A stretch of 64,000 nucleotides of DNA from Gloeophyllum trabeum ATCC 11539 (GCF_000344685.1 NW_006920410.1:1882608-1946607); one strand, 5' to 3'; positions 11,444 to 24,098 are shown, counted from the first letter of the stretch. The notes: generated from the sequence alone by a model not told the origin. Made by a program: numbers and translations.

Positions 11444-12973
11444 TCATACAGCGATGGGGGTCCCGGGGCGGATGTGCGGGAGGCCCTCCTCGAGCGGGAC
11501 GGGCTTCAGGTCCGGGTGGCTGAACGACTGCGTCCGGCGGACCGTGTCGGACCAGTCCTCCTCCTCGCCGTCGCGCGGCTCGCTCATCGAGCGCGCGTGC
11601 CCGCGCGACGTCGTAATGACCTCGGAGAGCACCGTCGTGTCCGGGTAGCTGCCGCCCCCGCGGCGCTCGCGCGTGGGCAGCAGCGCGGGGCGCGTGATCG
11701 CGAAGAGGACGACGTTGAGCACGCCAGAGGAGGCGAAGAGGACGTCGGCGACGATGGTCGCGGCGAAGGGGACGTCGTCGGAGTAGAAGGCGCGCCAGCG
11801 GACGACGGCGATGGGGAGGACCGTGATGGTGTACACGGCGGGGTAGCTGGAGTGGGATCTCATGAGTGTCGTGATGTATGACCTCTCGGAGAGGTGACTC
11901 ACAAGAGCATCTCCATCGCCAGGCGTCCGGCATCCTTCATGCCGTTGCTGCTCGTCATATTCAAGTGGGAGCGCTCCTCCCTCCGCGGGACGCGCACCTT
12001 TAACCCGTCGATGATGATATAACCCTTAAGGACGAAAGCAAGCGGAACGTATAGAGCGATGTTCAACAGCGCTGCAAACCACATCCAGAAATATTCCAAG
12101 GCGATACGCTCCGCTGGGTATCTCGAGGTAATCCAGCACCCTGAACACGCTGGTCAGCCTCCCTGTATCATGGGAAGGATACAACGTACAGTATTGGGTA
12201 TTCCCATAGTAATCCTCTCCCTTGTGCGTGCCGAGACCGAGCCCGATAATTAGGGCGATAAACGTCCAGATGGCGCCGAGGATCGCGAACGCGACCTTGG
12301 GCGAGGCATCTGGCCGCCAGCGGAAGACGAGAACAGCGAAGGTATGGAAGGCGATAGCCTGTGCAGCGGGTCAGATGCTTATGGCCAACATGCCCGGTCG
12401 TCATGCTTACCATTGATCTAATCGGGGCACGACATTTTAGCCTTTAGAGACGGTGCGCGTAGATATAAGGAAGACTTACGCTAAGGCGACGCCAACGTCC
12501 CCAATCTGTTTCAAGGCGCCCTGGGCGGTGCAGAAAGAGCCACCCTCGACGTTCTGGAAGGGAGCGTTGGGACGGGGGTGGCCTGGAGATGCATCTGGGG
12601 ACTCACCGACTTTACAATCCATCGGATGTCCATGATACCTCCTGGACGGCTGTTAGACACTATGCATGTATTATTTGCATAGACCCACCGATGGCTTGTA
12701 TGAGGTCGGAGACGAGGAGACTAAGGAAATAGAAATGTACATGTGTGCCGGTCCTCCACTTGCGCGAAGAGCCAGGAATGATCTTGACGGCGCCATACTG
12801 CAAGAAAGAGTTGTACTCCTGCACACGGAAATAAACAAAAGTGCACGCACTGCGATGTATGCCAAAAGGGCGCATACGGCGGCGGCAGAGAGGCAAGCGG
12901 TCTCGACGATGAAGACGAGGCCGAGCCGTTCACCAAAGGTGAACTCGCCTGGGTTGGCGGCGTAGGCTGCCAT
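11444..12973 (-). CDS. Seven-transmembrane G-protein-coupled receptor, Git3/glucose-receptor-like
   Basis: The protein starts at 12973 (MAAYAANPGEFTFGERLG). Hydrophobic helices appear in order: VFIVETACLSAAAVCALLAYIA; HVHFYFLSLLVSDLIQAIGG; a segment after the extracellular Cys in GSFCTAQGALKQIGDVGVAL; IAFHTFAVLVFRW followed by VAFAILGAIWTFIALIIGLGLG; FWMWFAALLNIALYVPLAFVL; then two more in the last exon (YTITVLPIAVVRW and VADVLFASSGVLNVVLFAITRP). The cytoplasmic tail is Ser/Arg/Glu-rich and ends at 11444. At least five short introns split the helices. Receptors of this shape in fungi signal through G-alpha to cAMP in response to carbon or other nutrients; the ligand here is unknown. The family call rests on topology plus the LVSDLIQ and FCTAQG blocks, so the subfamily is less certain than the seven-helix architecture. 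Confidence 0.8.
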
Positions 12974-13474
12974 GTACCATCGACGCTGACGGTGGCGGGG
13001 GCGGGTGTGCGGACTGGAGCGTAAACATGGCCCGTATTAATATTAAATATTCTGGTCGAGTATGTATGACAGTCCAGATAAGGCTGCCCCTGGCTGCACA
13101 TGAAGGCCCGATCGAATCTGGCAATCGACGGAACGCCTTCGTCGAACCAGCACTGCTTTCGGAATAGCGCCAGGCACAGCCGCCGCCCTCCCGCCTCTAT
13201 TGACCCCGCAGCCGCCCGCGCCGGCGCCGTCTGGGTCCTCTCGACGGCCTCTGCCACAGTCTGACAGACGCCCGCCGCCCGCTGTCCACAATACATACTA
13301 TCCGACATCGAACTCACTCGGGGCCGTTCGTCTTCTAGCTTGGGGCACTCGACTGCGCCGCAATTTTTTTTGCATTCCACACACCTACTCCTACGTCATG
13401 TCCATTCATTTCTGTATGTATAGTCCGGGAATGCCCCGTGCCCAGAGTGTCCGTTAGTTCATCGTGCCCGGGCC
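12974..13474. other. Intergenic region: receptor promoter and phosphatase 3' flank
   Basis: This 501-base space contains the upstream region of the minus-strand receptor and the 3' UTR of the next minus-strand gene. It is Pro/Ala-coding-like in several frames because of its high GC content (for example 13043-13291), but no frame has conserved motifs. A T8 run lies near 13366. Confidence 0.5.
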
Positions 13475-15576
13475 CTAAACAGTACCGTTTCTCAGATAGG
13501 CAGGAAACTGCCCGTCCAAGATCGCATCCGGGCTAGGCGTCGTATAGCTGGCGTAGCAGTCGAAATCGTAATCCACCTCCGTCAGCCGCTGCTTGTAAGC
13601 AGCGATAAACGTAGACAGCTCGCACAGGCCGTTCGCGTCCTCCGCGCAGCCCTGGATACCGGTCAGAGGGAGCACCGCGTCGTTCAGGATCCACCGGATG
13701 TGCGTCGGCGTGCTCGACGCGGGACAGGAGAGCACCTGCCCGACCAGGTTTGAGCCGAAAGGCGCAATCTGGCTCACAATATAGGACTGCAACGCTCGGT
13801 CAGAAAATGCACGCAGCAGCAACTACTGGTCTGTCGAGTTCCTCACCCTATCGTATGGAATGTGATCGGTCGGCAAGGGTCCAGTCCTTGTCATGCTCGT
13901 CATGTTCATCGTAGTCAAAACTACCGTGACAGTTAATCAACTATCTGCCTGGCCTACTCGTTAAGCGCGATAAACTCACTGGCGGAGATAACTGTGTCGT
14001 GACTAGCGTCCACATAGATGGGCTGATTGAGGGGGAATGTCGCATCGTTGGCGAGTGTAGTATTCACTTCTGCCAATGGACCCGTGATGGGCTCCTGAGT
14101 AAGACGCGACACCAGTTCTCCGACCCAGCCAAGGCCCATGGCCGCAGATGTCGGGTTACCGGGACCGTTGTTGTACCAGAAAGAGATGTCTGCGCTGGTC
14201 ATAAGGAGCAATCGCATTTGATAGCATACAGAACCCATACCATTGGAATATTCGTACCCCTCCCACTCTTCCTGAGTGAAGAGACCGCAGAAATCGGAGA
14301 AACCCAAGGCAACAGTCTGTCCAAGAGTCAATCTGGCGCATCGCCGCCCGAGCGTGCCTAGAACCCACCTCATACGCGCAAAGCTGCTGCATCGAGTAAA
14401 TGTCGGAAACAGTCAGATTCAGCCCCGGCAAAAACGGAGAGATCCGCTCGAGAGCAGGGGTTAGATAGATGGCAATCCAGTCATTCTCCAAAGAATCTCC
14501 GATACTCCCGATAGGCCCATTGTTGTTCGGGCAAGCGTTCGATGGCGCCAAGGTATTGTTGTACCCAGATGCTTCGATTATGATGGACTGGTAGTAGTCT
14601 TGAGTGAAAGTTTGTGCTCCGAAGAAACCAGCAGCAAAATTCAGCCTGCGCCACATTCTGTGAGTGGCTCATTTATGGGCGACTAAGTCAAGAACGTACG
14701 CAGAATTGAGCATGCGGTCTGGAAGACGCCAAATATATTGTGAGCACCGAGAAAGGACAGATATAAAGCCATATACCTTCAGATGTAGTCCTGAAGACGG
14801 GTAGCTGAGTGAATCCCTTCAAGAGCTTCCCGTATTTGACTCTGAAGCCTACACCCAAGTCATACCTTAAAGCAGTGATCAAATCTCGATTTCAAGAAAC
14901 CCCATAGTTCACTCACATCTGTTCGCGGCCGAACGGAGTCAAAATCTCAGCACCCAGCTTGTACTCCCAGCTCGCCAGAAACGCCAAAGCGCCCGACGCA
15001 TTGAACCCCGTGCCATTGACTACACTCGCATGCAGCTTCGCTGCAAAATTCGCCGGGCCGGACCCAGAGGTCGGGTACCGCGCGCCGTGGCGGTGGAGGA
15101 GGTGCACCTGGGTGATGCTGCAGTTCGTGGGGACCTGCGGGGACGCGTAGGGCAGGCCCTGCGCGGCGGACGGCACGGAGTACCACGGCGAGAGGTTGCC
15201 CCAGTAGCGGATCACGTCGAACCCGGGCGTCTCTGGCCCGGAGGGGAGGGGGTCCGAGAGCGGGTACACGCTTTCCATGTAGGAGGGAGGGGCGGTCTCG
15301 ATGGCTGCGGCCTCGTCTCCGGCTAAGATACATGGTTGTCAGATTAAAGCTACCTACGAATATCAGGCGAAGAGACTGCATACTGGGGGTCGGACCGGGA
15401 TAGCCTACCTCGCTAGCGCCTGGAAAGTACGAAGCGAGGGCGCTGCCACTGGCACCTGGTGGAGGGAACACTGCAGAACTCGTGGCTCCAGCATAGTTCG
15501 ACGCTGGAGGGTCGACGGGCTTCACCAGGGCTGCACTCGCAACAGCGAAAAGCAGAGGAAGGGCTGCGAGCAACAT
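13475..15576 (-). CDS. Secreted histidine acid phosphatase / phytase-like, copy 1
   Basis: Hydrolyses phosphomonoesters (possibly phytate) outside the cell. The ATG at 15576 starts a clear signal peptide (MLLAALPLLFAVASAALV). The active-site RHGARYP follows at about residue 143 (HLLHRHGARYPTSG), and the distal catalytic HD is in YVDASHDTVISASE near 13980-14010. Several Asn-X-Ser/Thr sites and Cys residues (NCSITQ, ACPNNN, SCPAS) fit a glycosylated, disulphide-bonded enzyme. About ten introns interrupt the gene. The end is LRNGTV, stop 13475-13477. A TATA-like box lies at 15662-15669. It is collinear with, and clearly paralogous to, the next gene on the same strand. Whether it prefers phytate or other phosphates cannot be read from the sequence. 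Confidence 0.9.
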
Positions 15577-16489
15577 CGTGTCGAGCAACCCGGCCACGAC
15601 TCTCGAAGACCTTTCCTGGCTTTCAAGATGTCAAGTCATTTCAATGCCAGTTAGAGGACTTCTTTTATACTGGGATAGGACATGAAGTTCAGGGTCCACG
15701 GACCGCACTATGTGTTGCCGATACTCGACCGAACCCACTGAAATAGAACGAAGAACCCCCGCCATGAAGCACGAGAACATGGTTAAGGGCGCCGACCCTA
15801 TCAGGGTGTCGAACGTGCGCCCCTCGCAGCGCACGCCGCACGGGAGGTACGATCAAAGGGCGCAAGAGTCGGCGTCTCTGAGAACCGTCGCAGCACCGAC
15901 TGGGAGAGCACGCTCAGCAAATGCATATCTCGAACACCGGGTTCAGTTCCACATAGCACAACGTCAAAGGTAGGGGTACAGATAGCGTCAAGGTCAATTG
16001 AACATGATTGAGATTGCAGTCGATGGGCCAACAGGCATGCAACGCCGCGATGGGGAAGGGGCTTCGGATTCGCATGTATTGACAGCAGTGTGAAACTCTA
16101 GAATCAGATATAGCCCCGCGATATACACTTCAGTCACAGCGTCGAGCAGCATTATACCAACGACAGGACTGAACGAGTCTCGAGCTCGAAGCCGCTCTCA
16201 AATCCAGCTTCGAAGATGGTGAGGGCAAAGGTCAAGCCATATATAACCGGCACCAGCCACAACCAAATTGTGGCGTACGAGCGCCCCCCGAGCTTCAGGC
16301 TACATACCTCACAGGCTAAGATGTAAATTCCGGCAGTATCGGAGTGGTATGCATCACTGCTACAACATAGCGAACGTGCGTAGTGCTTTAGTGACAGCCG
16401 ACGCACGCAAGAGGGAATTGTTATTCGTGGTGCTTTTCCGAGTCCTACCGATACACCCTAGCGTACCACCGTCGTACAAAATATCATTT
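15577..16489. other. Intergenic region between the two phosphatases
   Basis: This 913-base space holds the promoter of phosphatase copy 1 at its left end and the 3' flank of copy 2 at its right. A minus-strand open frame at 16152-16406 (84 codons) contains a hydrophobic run (IWLWLVPVIYGLTFALTIFEAGFE) that could be a decayed membrane-protein fragment, but its start is arbitrary and no partner exons are evident. Confidence 0.4.
15662..15669 (-). promoter_or_regulatory. TATA-like box of phosphatase copy 1
   Basis: TATAAAAG on the minus strand, about 90 nt upstream of the start codon at 15576. Copy 2 has a similar element at a similar distance, which supports a core promoter role. Confidence 0.45.
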
Positions 16490-18592
16490 TTATGCCGTTC
16501 CATTCCTCAGAGCCGGAGGATATCTCCCATCTATAATGGTATCCGGCGTCGGGACGGTGTAATTGGCGAAACAATCGAAGTCGTAGTCGATCTCTGCCAT
16601 CCGCTCCTGCATGCCTGCAATGAACGCTGATAGTTCACAAAGGCCATTTGGATCTTCCTGGCAGCCTTTAAGGCCGGTCAGGGGCATGACAGCGTCGTTC
16701 AGGATCCATCGGATGTGCGTGGACACATTCGAGGCGGGACACGACAGAACCTGCCCGACTAGATTGGACGCGAAGGGGGATACTTGGGTCGTGATCCAAG
16801 ACTATAGATAATCACGCTCAGCAATATTCTTGGAGCCCCAAAGGCGACGCTTACCCTATTAGCTGGAATATGGTCCACGGGCAGAGGTCCGCCAGCAGCT
16901 AAACTCGTGAAGTTCATAGTCGCCACAACTACAGACAAATGAACACGTCAGACTCGCAGCAGAAGAAAAAAAAGTGATACTTGCTTGCGGAGATAATCGT
17001 GTCATGAGTTGCGTCAACATATATTGGCTGGTTCAACGGGAATGTGACGTTGTTCGTCAATGTGGTGTTCACCTCCGCAAACGGACCGTCAATGGGCGTT
17101 TGCGTCAGGCGAGCCATCATTTCGCCAACCCAGCCTAGCCCAATGGCGGCTGAGGTCGGGTTCCCTGGACCAGTACTATACCAGAACGAGAGGTCTACAC
17201 GCAACATTCAGAAAAATGGTTTGATGCAAACAATTCGTAACATACCATTCGCATAATTGAACCCTTCCCATTCCTCTTGGGTAAATACACTGCAGAAATC
17301 AGAGAACCCAAGAGCAACCGTCTAGAATTTGAAGAAGGTCAGCTCCGTCCAAGAGGCTTTGGACTGTGCGAACCTCATAGGCGCATGCTTGTTGCATATG
17401 ATACAAATCCGTGATTGTCAAGTTGAAGCCTTGAATCAGGGGCGCTACTCGTTTCAGAGTTGGCGTCAGGTACTGTTCGATCCATTGTTCCTGCAAGCTA
17501 TCGCCGTAGTAACCTATATTTTCGGCATTGTTATTCGGGCATGCATTCCAGGGGGCTAGTGTATTATTATAGCCGTCTTCTTCAATGATGATCAGTTGGT
17601 GATAGTCGGTCTGATAGGTCTGAACACCAAAGAAGCCTGCCGCGAAGTTGAGGCTGAATAGACTTGTTAGGGACTGACTTGAAGCATAGGTAATCAAGGA
17701 CATACGCAGATTCAACCATACGTTCTGACGACGCACCAAGCATGACACCATCAGTTATTGAATTTGATTTTTTCAGATCTTCTCACCTTCTGAAGTTGTA
17801 CGAAACACGGGCAGCTCGGTGAAGCCTTTCAGTAGATCGCCATACTTGACGCGAAATCCGACGCCAAGGTCAAATCTGAGTGGATATAGGTATGCGAGAG
17901 AGAAACAACAAATATTCGGAGAACTTACAGCTCCTCTCTTCCAAAGGGAGTCAAAAGTTCGGCGCCCAGTTTGTAAGTCCATGTGTTTAAGAACTTCAGA
18001 GGACCTGATGCACTGAAGCCAGTAGTAGTAGAGGTATTATGGAGCTTGGCAGCAAAACTCGCTGGACCTGCGCCGGATGTGGGATATCTTGCGCCGTGAC
18101 GGTGCAGGAGATGGACCTGATTGATGCTGCAGCCGTCTGGATCTTCAGGGGAAGCATCTGGCAAACCGTGTGTAGAGGACGGGACAGAGTACCAAGGTGA
18201 CAAATTGCCCCAGTAACGGATAACGTCAAACCCGGACGATTCAGAGCCGGATGCCTTTGGGTCGGTCAGAGGATAAATGCTCTCCATGTCGGACGGGGGG
18301 GCCGTCTGGATGGCTTCCGCTTCATCTCCAGCTGAGTGCACGTGCATGTGTGAGACCCAGTGGGTGTGCAGCATAGGCTATAGAACATACTTGGGGTTGG
18401 TCCCGGGTAGCCTACTTGGCTTGCGTCCGGGAAGTACGAACTCAGGCCGGTGTTCGTTGCCTCTGGAGGGGGCCATACAGCTGATGTGGTCGAACCAGCC
18501 CAGTCAGACGCCGAGTGAGCAGCGCGGGGCACCGCAGATGTGAGCACTGACGGCGCGACACCGAGGAGGAGGAGGAGGAGCCCAGAGAGCAT
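16490..18592 (-). CDS. Secreted histidine acid phosphatase / phytase-like, copy 2
   Basis: A tandem paralogue of the gene at 13475-15576. The ATG at 18592 opens a signal peptide (MLSGLLLLLLGVAPSVLTSA). The catalytic RHGARYPTSG block is near 18070-18110 and the HD motif is in YVDATHDTIISAS near 16985-17020. Shared blocks include DVIRYWGNLSPWYSVPS, FGREEL, NNTLAPWNACPNNN and the C-terminal MSTHIRWILNDAVMPLTGLKGC...LRNGTA. Intron positions look the same as in copy 1, so the pair arose by local duplication. Sequence differences are spread throughout (for example the N-terminal 60 residues and the NN/SN choices at glycosylation sites), which suggests an old rather than recent duplication. Both active sites are intact, so both copies are probably functional. 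Confidence 0.9.
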
Positions 18593-19039
18593 GTTACTAC
18601 CGTTATGCACCTTGACTGCTAGTCTTCAGCAGCGCTGGCCGAGTACGTAGGTCTGGGGGTCCTGCCATTTATCGGAGGCCCTGCGGGATTTATACCGTCA
18701 CTGTCGAACCCTTGGATGTATTATTGGCCCATCAATGAGGGCATGTGCGCTGTACGGGCGTCACGTACCATAAGTTCGGTATAACCGTTCCCCGTTCCCA
18801 TCAGTGAGAGACACATCGCGGTTATTAGAGAACGCGACGAGTATAGAAATTGTCGCATAACGTATCGTTGAGCAAGTTTGATTGTGCCGGTCGGCTTGGG
18901 CAGCTTGACAGCCTCGTACGACGCCTCTCTGATCTCCAGACTAGCACTCAACCCCGCAGACGCACGAACGTTCGAATTCTTGTTTCACTCATTCGGGCAT
19001 GTCGATGGGGAACGGCAATCCCTGACTTACGGCTATCGA
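18593..19039. other. Divergent promoter, phosphatase copy 2 and PP2C
   Basis: This 447-base region serves the minus-strand phosphatase and the plus-strand PP2C. A TATA-like box for the phosphatase is at 18687-18694. Frames that extend the PP2C upstream of 19040 lack an ATG, so I treat this stretch as non-coding. Confidence 0.5.
18687..18694 (-). promoter_or_regulatory. TATA-like box of phosphatase copy 2
   Basis: TATAAATC on the minus strand, roughly 95-100 nt upstream of the start at 18592, matching the placement in copy 1. Confidence 0.4.
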
Positions 19040-20682
19040 ATGGCGCTTGGCTTTCCTCATGTCCTTCCCCGCGTTCCCCGGGTGCGCCCCGGATGGTCGG
19101 CGACGCGCTTTTACCATGATTATGTCCGATTCGCGACGCCAAACGGTACTGGGCGCATCCCTTTGTCGTCTCCAAAGGTAATTGGAGTCGCCAGCTCCAG
19201 AGGTCCCAGAAGGTACGTAAGGTCGTGCTACCTATGTGGTACAGGAAGTAACAAACCAGACAGTTTCCAAGAAGATCACTACGCTTTTGCGTCTTTAGCA
19301 TTGAATCCAGAAGAGCTACGACTCCACGTGAAGAAGAATCTCGGGATAGATTGGGATCCTAAACGGGTGGGGGATGCTTTCTGCCAGCAAGTCGTATTTG
19401 TGGGCATTTATGACGGGTGAGCTCAGTCAGCAATCATAACAGGCCAGCGACTAACTCAGTGTCGGTATCAGCCACGGGGGGACTGCTGTTTCGCAGTACT
19501 TGCGGCAAGAGCTGCACGGTTTCTTCGAGTCTGTGAAGAAGTCCGATATACCAGAGATGTACCAGTGGATCAAGGAAATAGGAGGATATTTCAAACGGTT
19601 CACCGGGGGTGCACTCGCGCCCTGGATACATGGCCCCGAAGGCACGGAGGAGATGGACTTAGAAGCCCGCGCGACCCTCGCATTCTTTGAGGTACGTTAT
19701 CATTTCCTTTACCAAGACACGTTCTTTGTCTCACCTGAGCAGGTCGACCGCCATCTGTCCATGGACATCGAAGCAAAGAAAGCCGGCGCGACTGCATCTG
19801 TGGCCATCTTACATTCTTTGGACGTCCCAGCGACTCCATTCTTCTTGTCAGACAAGCTGGCTTTGACTGTCGCGCACTGTGGGTGAGTTGGAGGTGGGTA
19901 TCTAGATAGGAGCTCTAAGTGTATTTCCTGCGCGTTAGCGATACCCGTGTCTTGCTCTGTTCTACAGACGGAGGCAAGCCACTCGCGATGACTGATATCC
20001 ATCACGCGGATACTCGTACAGAGGCTATGCGCCTGCGGCGGATGATGGGCCAAGCCTTGATTACAGACTCTTTCGGAGAGCAGAGGTATTGTTACTGTTT
20101 CCAAGCATAAGATGGACATGGTTGTAATAACTTGTGCTATAGGTGGATGGGCGCTCTTGCCAACACCCGAGGGTCTGTTCAATTAATGCTTACTGTGTCC
20201 ATGTCCTGATGAAGTGAACAGACTTGGTGACCTCAAGTTCAAGCGTTTCGGCGTCACACCTGAGCCTGAAGTTAGGACGAAACTTTTGAAAGGTAATGCA
20301 TCTACGGTGATCTCTCATTGTACGAGTCCTTATATTTCACGCAGGCCCTGAATGGGCTTACATGATCCTCGTTTCCGACGGCATCTCCTCAGTCGCCTCT
20401 GATGACGAGATTGTTGATCTAGCCAGGGATGCGCCAACACCTAAGAAAGCTGCGGAGAAGATACTTTCTTACGCCGAAGAGCTGGGCAGCGATGATAATG
20501 CTACTGCAATCGTCGTGCCCCTAGCGGGATGGGGGAAGATCCAAGGACCAGACAGAACGAAGGATCTGCGAGAGTATAGGCGTGAGCAAGCTGGTGAGCA
20601 TCCACTCTGACGGTCGAATCGCGTCAATCAGCTCAATGGGTTAACTCATGCAGTGGGCACTGAGAGACATCAAAGAATGTGA
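19040..20682 (+). CDS. Protein phosphatase 2C, Ptc6-like (probably mitochondrial)
   Basis: A metal-dependent Ser/Thr phosphatase. The first in-frame ATG, at 19040, gives an Arg-rich N-terminus poor in acidic residues (MALGFPHVLPRVPRVRPGW), as expected for a mitochondrial presequence. PP2C motifs follow in order: a metal-binding region FQEDHYAF; VGIYDGHGGTAVSQYL split by an intron near 19420-19470; GATASVAIL near 19790; TVAHCGDTRVLLC split by an intron near 19880-19938; ILVSDGISSVASDDEIVD near 20365-20420; and SDDNATAIVVPL near 20490-20520. Six to eight introns are present. The last joins REQA to VGTERHQRM with the stop at 20680-20682. Ptc6 orthologues act on mitochondrial pyruvate dehydrogenase and mitophagy in yeast; that role here is inferred from the family. 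Confidence 0.85.
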
Positions 20683-20883
20683 TCAACACGTCATCTACCA
20701 TATACTCAGCTTTTAATGCATATGCCCTATGCTATATCTTGTAGCCGTATGTCTTACATTCTAGCATATCATAACGTAGTGATGTCATTCCTGCATGGAC
20801 AATGACGATATCCGTTGTACATATGCACAATACCCATTCCTGTCTATATACCTCTGAGAGACGCGTACTTCAAAATCAGTCTT

Positions 20884-23481
20884 TTAAATTTGGGCAGCGG
20901 CATGCCCGTCAGCCCTGGGGTCTGAACCCGCTGCCCATACAGTCTGACCAGATTGGTCTACAATCCTCTGTATGACTTGTCCGCGTCCCATCAACATCCT
21001 GGCGAAGCCAGACACGGTACGAGCGTCGTGGCCCATTTCTGTAGCGCTATCAGCACTTCCCTGCTTAACATGGTAACATAAAACACACCTCTGAGTTTCG
21101 CTACAGTTGACTCTGGGATGCCTTCTTCGAAGTACACCTCACTGTTGATGTCTCCAGCATTCAACGGATTTCGAGTCTCTGAGTCTGGACTTCCGGCCGA
21201 TATACAGAAGCGCGGCGCGTCCAAGGCAGCCTGCGGCGTGAACCCGCGAAGGATGTTCAAGAGGACTTGAACATGACCTTGAGGCTATACAAGGCAAGCC
21301 GTTTGTCATCTGTCTGAGATTTGACACGTAGCACCGACCTGCATGAAGCCTCCCATCACGCCGTATGACAGGAATAGTTCGTCCCCTCTTGTGGCCAGAG
21401 CGGGGATGATGGTATGGTACGGTCGCTTCCCGCCCTAAGGAATAGCATAGTATTGAGGACCTTAGATGCATGAGATGCTCCATCCTCACTCACAGCAAGC
21501 GCGTTGGGATGTCCTTCCTGCAGTACGAATCCTGAGCCCCGATTCTGTAAGGTGAAACCGCAACCTTTCGGGACGGCTGTGAAAAGTTTCAGCTGAGCCT
21601 GATCCAGCCATACCGTCAAGGAGTTTACCTCCAGTACCAAAGCCTGTGAAAGATAGCGTTAGTCCACAGGAAAGTACAGATTGGTGAAGTCAGCGCACCG
21701 GCATAGTTACTCTGAATGTAACTGCAGGCATTTCCCCACTGATCCGTCACTGGGCACTGTTAATAAAATTCCACCGAAGCTCGAGCATTGATCACCTGAA
21801 AAGTACACCGTATCGGAGGAGTTGACGGGGTTACCCTGAGCAAGATAAGAGCGCAACTCGGCTTAGCAGAACCTGATGCTTACGTGCACAACTTTGGGGT
21901 TAGTCTTCGAAGGATCAAATAGCTTTGCCCTGGAAGCCAGGTACTCCTGAATTCAAGACAGCGTAAGTCGCGATACAAGCAAATCAAGCGTGATTATTAC
22001 TTTACTGAGCAACTCCGCAACAGGGACATGTTTGACCTCTGGGTCTGTCACGTAATACTGGCTGTCTGAAGAGGGGAATAGCTCGGTCAGCTATAGATCT
22101 CACGGTTACGGTAAAGCCCACCCGCGAATGCCAGCCTGCAAAGCAATGGCTGTCAGTCAAACCGTAGCATAGGAGAACAAGGTACTCTTCGCACCGCAAC
22201 GCCTCGACTAGTGTGTGTAAGTATTCGGGCGAATTGTGTTCCATCTCTAGTAAAGGCTTGATTATGCCTAGCTCCTGCATATTATCAAGGATGCCTAGCG
22301 CTATAAGGGCGGCGATGCCTTGTCCGTTTGGTGGACACTGTTCAGCTATGATCAACAGTGGTTCCATACCAGACAAACAAGGACTGACCTCGTAGACGGT
22401 GACGTCCCCGCCGAAAGTATACTTGATGGGCTCGACAAAAGTCGTTTCGTGTTTAGCTAGATCTTCAAGCTCCATAACACCTCCTTGACTCTGTATCAAT
22501 TCTACAATCGCCTCAGCAATGCGGCCCTTATAGAATCCTTCCTTTCCATGTTCCGCTACGGCCCGGAAAGTCTTCGCCAAATTGGGTAGCTTGACAATCT
22601 GTCCTGGAAGGGGCGCTTTGCCATTCAAGAGCATCTCACCGCCATTGGGTGATGCATTCTTTATTAAGTTTTCGGAACGTTGCCACTGGACGCAGAGTCA
22701 ATGAGATGTCTATCGGAGGTTTAACCAAAGTAACCGGGGACTCACAGAGTGACTGTGGATCTCCGACACAGGAACTCTACATCATCATTGAGTTGGGCTA
22801 CCAGAGCAATAAGCATACGAGCGCACCCTTCTTCTGCTAGTCTAATTGCGGGTGCAAGGACGTCAGCGACTGTCACCTGGCCGCTGCCGAAACTTTCTAC
22901 TGTGTCAACCCAAGCGGCGGCGGCTCCTATACCCGGTTCTGAGCATGATAAGTACATACTGGCAAGCAAGTGGCAAACCTGGCACGGTCACTGAATTGAG
23001 GTCAGTTAGAGGTATTTTGCCACCAGTTACCCCGCGCTTCTTCATATATTCCAGGGTTAATTTCTGCGGAGAACGACCCGAACCATTCAGCGCTTTCACT
23101 TCCTTCGTCTTGGCGTCATAGAAGAGACAGAAGGCATCTCTAGAGCATCATCATTAGCGTCACGAAACGAAACCCATGGGGATCTGCTTACCCTCCAATA
23201 CCACAGCAACTAGGTTCAGTGACATTCAGCGCCGCGGACGTGGCCACTGCCGCATCGGCTATACTGCGAATTCAGTGACTTGATTTACCGAACGTCAGAC
23301 TGAGTATCGTACCTGCATTGCCGCCTTTCCTCAAGATCTCTAACCCCGCTTCCGTAGCCAATGGTTGTGACGATGAGACAATCCCCTTCGTTCCATACAC
23401 CACAGATCTGCGGCTTGCAAATCGCTGCAGAACCAGTTCGGGTTGGTCTACCTTACTCCAGTCGATCTTTGACGAAGCCAT
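20884..23481 (-). CDS. Gamma-glutamyltransferase family, YwrD-like
   Basis: An N-terminal nucleophile hydrolase that transfers or removes gamma-glutamyl groups. The start at 23481 gives [17 protein letters not shown], then [20 protein letters not shown] and EILRKGGNA, the classic GGT opening. There is no signal peptide or membrane anchor, unlike the secreted or vacuolar GGTs, so it is probably cytosolic. The autoprocessing Thr is in SDTVYFS (codon at 21809-21811 on the minus strand), followed after an intron by [18 protein letters not shown] and [10 protein letters not shown], the pattern of the YwrD branch. The C-terminus, after a final intron, ends [12 protein letters not shown] with the stop at 20884-20886. 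More than ten short introns break the gene. A TATATATA lies 44-51 nt upstream of the start codon. Confidence 0.88.
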
Positions 23482-23524
23482 ATCGACTGTGTCTGGGGGT
23501 GCTCAGTCATATTGGACGTGATAG

Positions 23525-23532
23525 TATATATA
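23525..23532 (-). promoter_or_regulatory. TATA-like box of the gamma-glutamyltransferase gene
   Basis: TATATATA, 44-51 nt upstream of the start codon at 23481. Position and sequence suit a core promoter. Confidence 0.4.
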
Positions 23533-24098
23533 GTCCCACTGGTGGAAGATCAATCCCACCGGGTCCCCGGCTCGCACAGGAACAAGAGTTGGCCATGGCG
23601 GAATGTGCGGGTGCAGTGCCAATAAACGGCCAGCTATCACGAGTCCACGCCGACGGGAGTGAGACGGAGCACCCCAGCATGGATGATTAGATCGGTGCGC
23701 CGGAAGGACAACCTCCGGCCCTCCGCCACCTACATATCTATCAGCCCAACAGCGATAAAGAGCAGGCATGCAAATCCAAAGCATATCCGTTTCTACCATT
23801 ACGGATGTCATGTACATTAGTGGATGACTTCCCGTAAGCCAAAATTCTAGATTTCGCAGTTCTAAACGCCATCAGCGTACCTGGTCACACTCGCTGCCAG
23901 GGTGCAATGGCAAAATAGAACCGTTCGTCCCATCCGTAATGCCAGACCAACGCTCGACGACTGCAAGTCACGACCATGAGGTCGCTTTCCATTTATGGCG
24001 AGCGGATCGCTCAATTTAGCAGGTGCTGATGGCAGGTTTGATACGCGGACCTCAACCGAGGCTAAGCGAGCGTTTAGAGTCGTCTGGAGATTTGGAAA

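Noticed and set aside
15574..15597. GTG start for phosphatase copy 1
   Set aside because: Fungi use ATG; the ATG at 15576 gives a better signal peptide.
18878..19039. Upstream extension of the PP2C to a TTG codon
   Set aside because: No ATG in the extension; the ATG at 19040 gives a good mitochondrial presequence.
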